From positions 1 to 6,593 of the forward strand of contig JAFAUA010000076.1 in assembly GCA_019243595.1 (NCBI GenBank): a stretch of DNA of 6,593 nucleotides, written 5' to 3'. The first letter of the stretch is position 1. Each line of letters starts with the position of its first letter. Shown here one piece after another: positions 6,226 to 6,593 of this stretch. The position numbers and the translations under genes are program-made. Below the pieces are notes generated by a model that was not told the origin of the DNA, did not search any database, and saw only the letters and a program-made list of their open reading frames with translations. This DNA comes from Acidimicrobiia bacterium. GTDB lineage: Bacteria > Actinomycetota > Acidimicrobiia > Acidimicrobiales > AC-14.

Positions 6226-6593
6226 GTGCCAGAGCTTCTCAACCACGGCATCTATGACCCCACCGAGGTCAGCCGCCTGCTACGTCTCGACCCCGAGACG
6301 CTGGCGCGCTGGAGCACTCGGTGGCGCCGCCAAGAGCCACTCGTAGCTCCGACCTTCGGCGACATCTTCTCGTTCTACGACCTCATCAGCCTGGCTGTCG
6401 TGCGGGAACTCTGGCAGCGAGGTGTGCCGCGGGATGAGATCCACCGGGGCATCGAAATGCTGTCCCGTGACTTCGGTACAGACCGGCCGTTCGCACACCG
6501 CCGACTGGCGACGGTCGGGCGCTCGTTCTTCGCGGAGCTTGACGAGTGGGTCGACGCGGGGAAGGGCGGCCAGGGGGTCTTCCAGGTCCTTAT
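6226..6593 (+). CDS. MerR-like HTH protein, DUF433/antitoxin-type, C-terminus cut by window edge
   Basis: From GTG 6226 the frame stays open for 122 codons to the right edge. AGGA (6214-6217), overlapping the stop codon of the nuclease gene, is 8 nt upstream and supports this start. Residues 10-35 (YDPTEVSRLLRLDPETLARW and on) form a MerR-type helix-turn-helix ending in a basic patch. SFYDLISLAVVRELWQRGVP (49-68) and DEIHRGIEMLSRDFGTDRPF (70-89) follow, then HRRLATVGRSFFAE. This pattern (E-V-x-x-L-L in the HTH, then FxDLIxLxVVRxLxxxGVxxxEI and a DxPFAxRRL stretch) is that of MerR-like/DUF433-associated proteins, many of which sit before a PIN-like (DUF5615-type) toxin gene. An antitoxin/DNA-binding role is therefore inferred; the test gene lies beyond the window. 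A stand-alone transcriptional regulator is the alternative. Confidence 0.72.
   Translation, partial: MPELLNHGIYDPTEVSRLLRLDPETLARWSTRWRRQEPLVAPTFGDIFSFYDLISLAVVRELWQRGVPRDEIHRGIEMLSRDFGTDRPFAHRRLATVGRSFFAELDEWVDAGKGGQGVFQVL

Overview
The window comes from a high-GC bacterium, very probably an actinobacterium. The reasons are strong G/C preference at third codon positions, GTG starts, several gene starts with no Shine-Dalgarno sequence, and a steroid-type thiolase that closely resembles mycobacterial FadA5 (recognised from memory). An acidimicrobial or related soil/aquatic lineage is a guess. There are no tRNA or rRNA genes, CRISPR arrays, insertion sequences or phage genes. I see no complete new defence or biosynthetic system.

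Layout. (1) Bases 1-147 (-): N-terminus of a short-chain dehydrogenase/reductase that runs off the left edge. (2) 243-1025 (+): a cysteine-rich lipoprotein, tentatively SecDF P1-head-like. (3) 1042-1824 (-) and 1828-2310 (-): a DUF998 membrane protein downstream of a MarR-family regulator, forming a marR-DUF998 operon. (4) 2311-2376: a compact divergent control region. (5) 2377-3300 (+): a lipoprotein esterase of the LpqC/PHB-depolymerase family. (6) 3329-4237: two headless gene remnants back to back, a frameshifted DUF1003 protein on - and the C-terminal TPR part of a large ATPase/regulator on +. (7) 4280-4432 (+): a 50-residue small protein just before the thiolase. (8) 4442-5614 (+): the FadA5-like 3-ketoacyl-CoA thiolase. 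(9) 5652-6215 (+): a secreted staphylococcal-nuclease-like protein. (10) 6226 to the right edge (+): a MerR-like helix-turn-helix protein of the kind found as antitoxins.

How the parts fit. The clearest regulatory unit is the marR/esterase divergon. The MarR protein probably binds a 15-bp inverted repeat (TTGAC-N5-GTCAA) that covers the esterase -35 box. The two -10 boxes overlap on opposite strands, which would put the divergent start sites about 18 bp apart, so one bound dimer could shut both directions and a small ligand would release them. The esterase transcript would begin at its own ATG (leaderless). Similar -10-like hexamers ending 6-7 nt before the start codon occur at the SDR, the lipoprotein, the small ORF and the thiolase. 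The SDR and thiolase copies share an exact 11-mer.

The pseudogene pair looks like a scar: two genes that once diverged lost both 5' ends and the space between them, probably in one deletion. The right end (small ORF-thiolase-nuclease-HTH) is tightly packed on one strand, but the functions do not form an obvious pathway.
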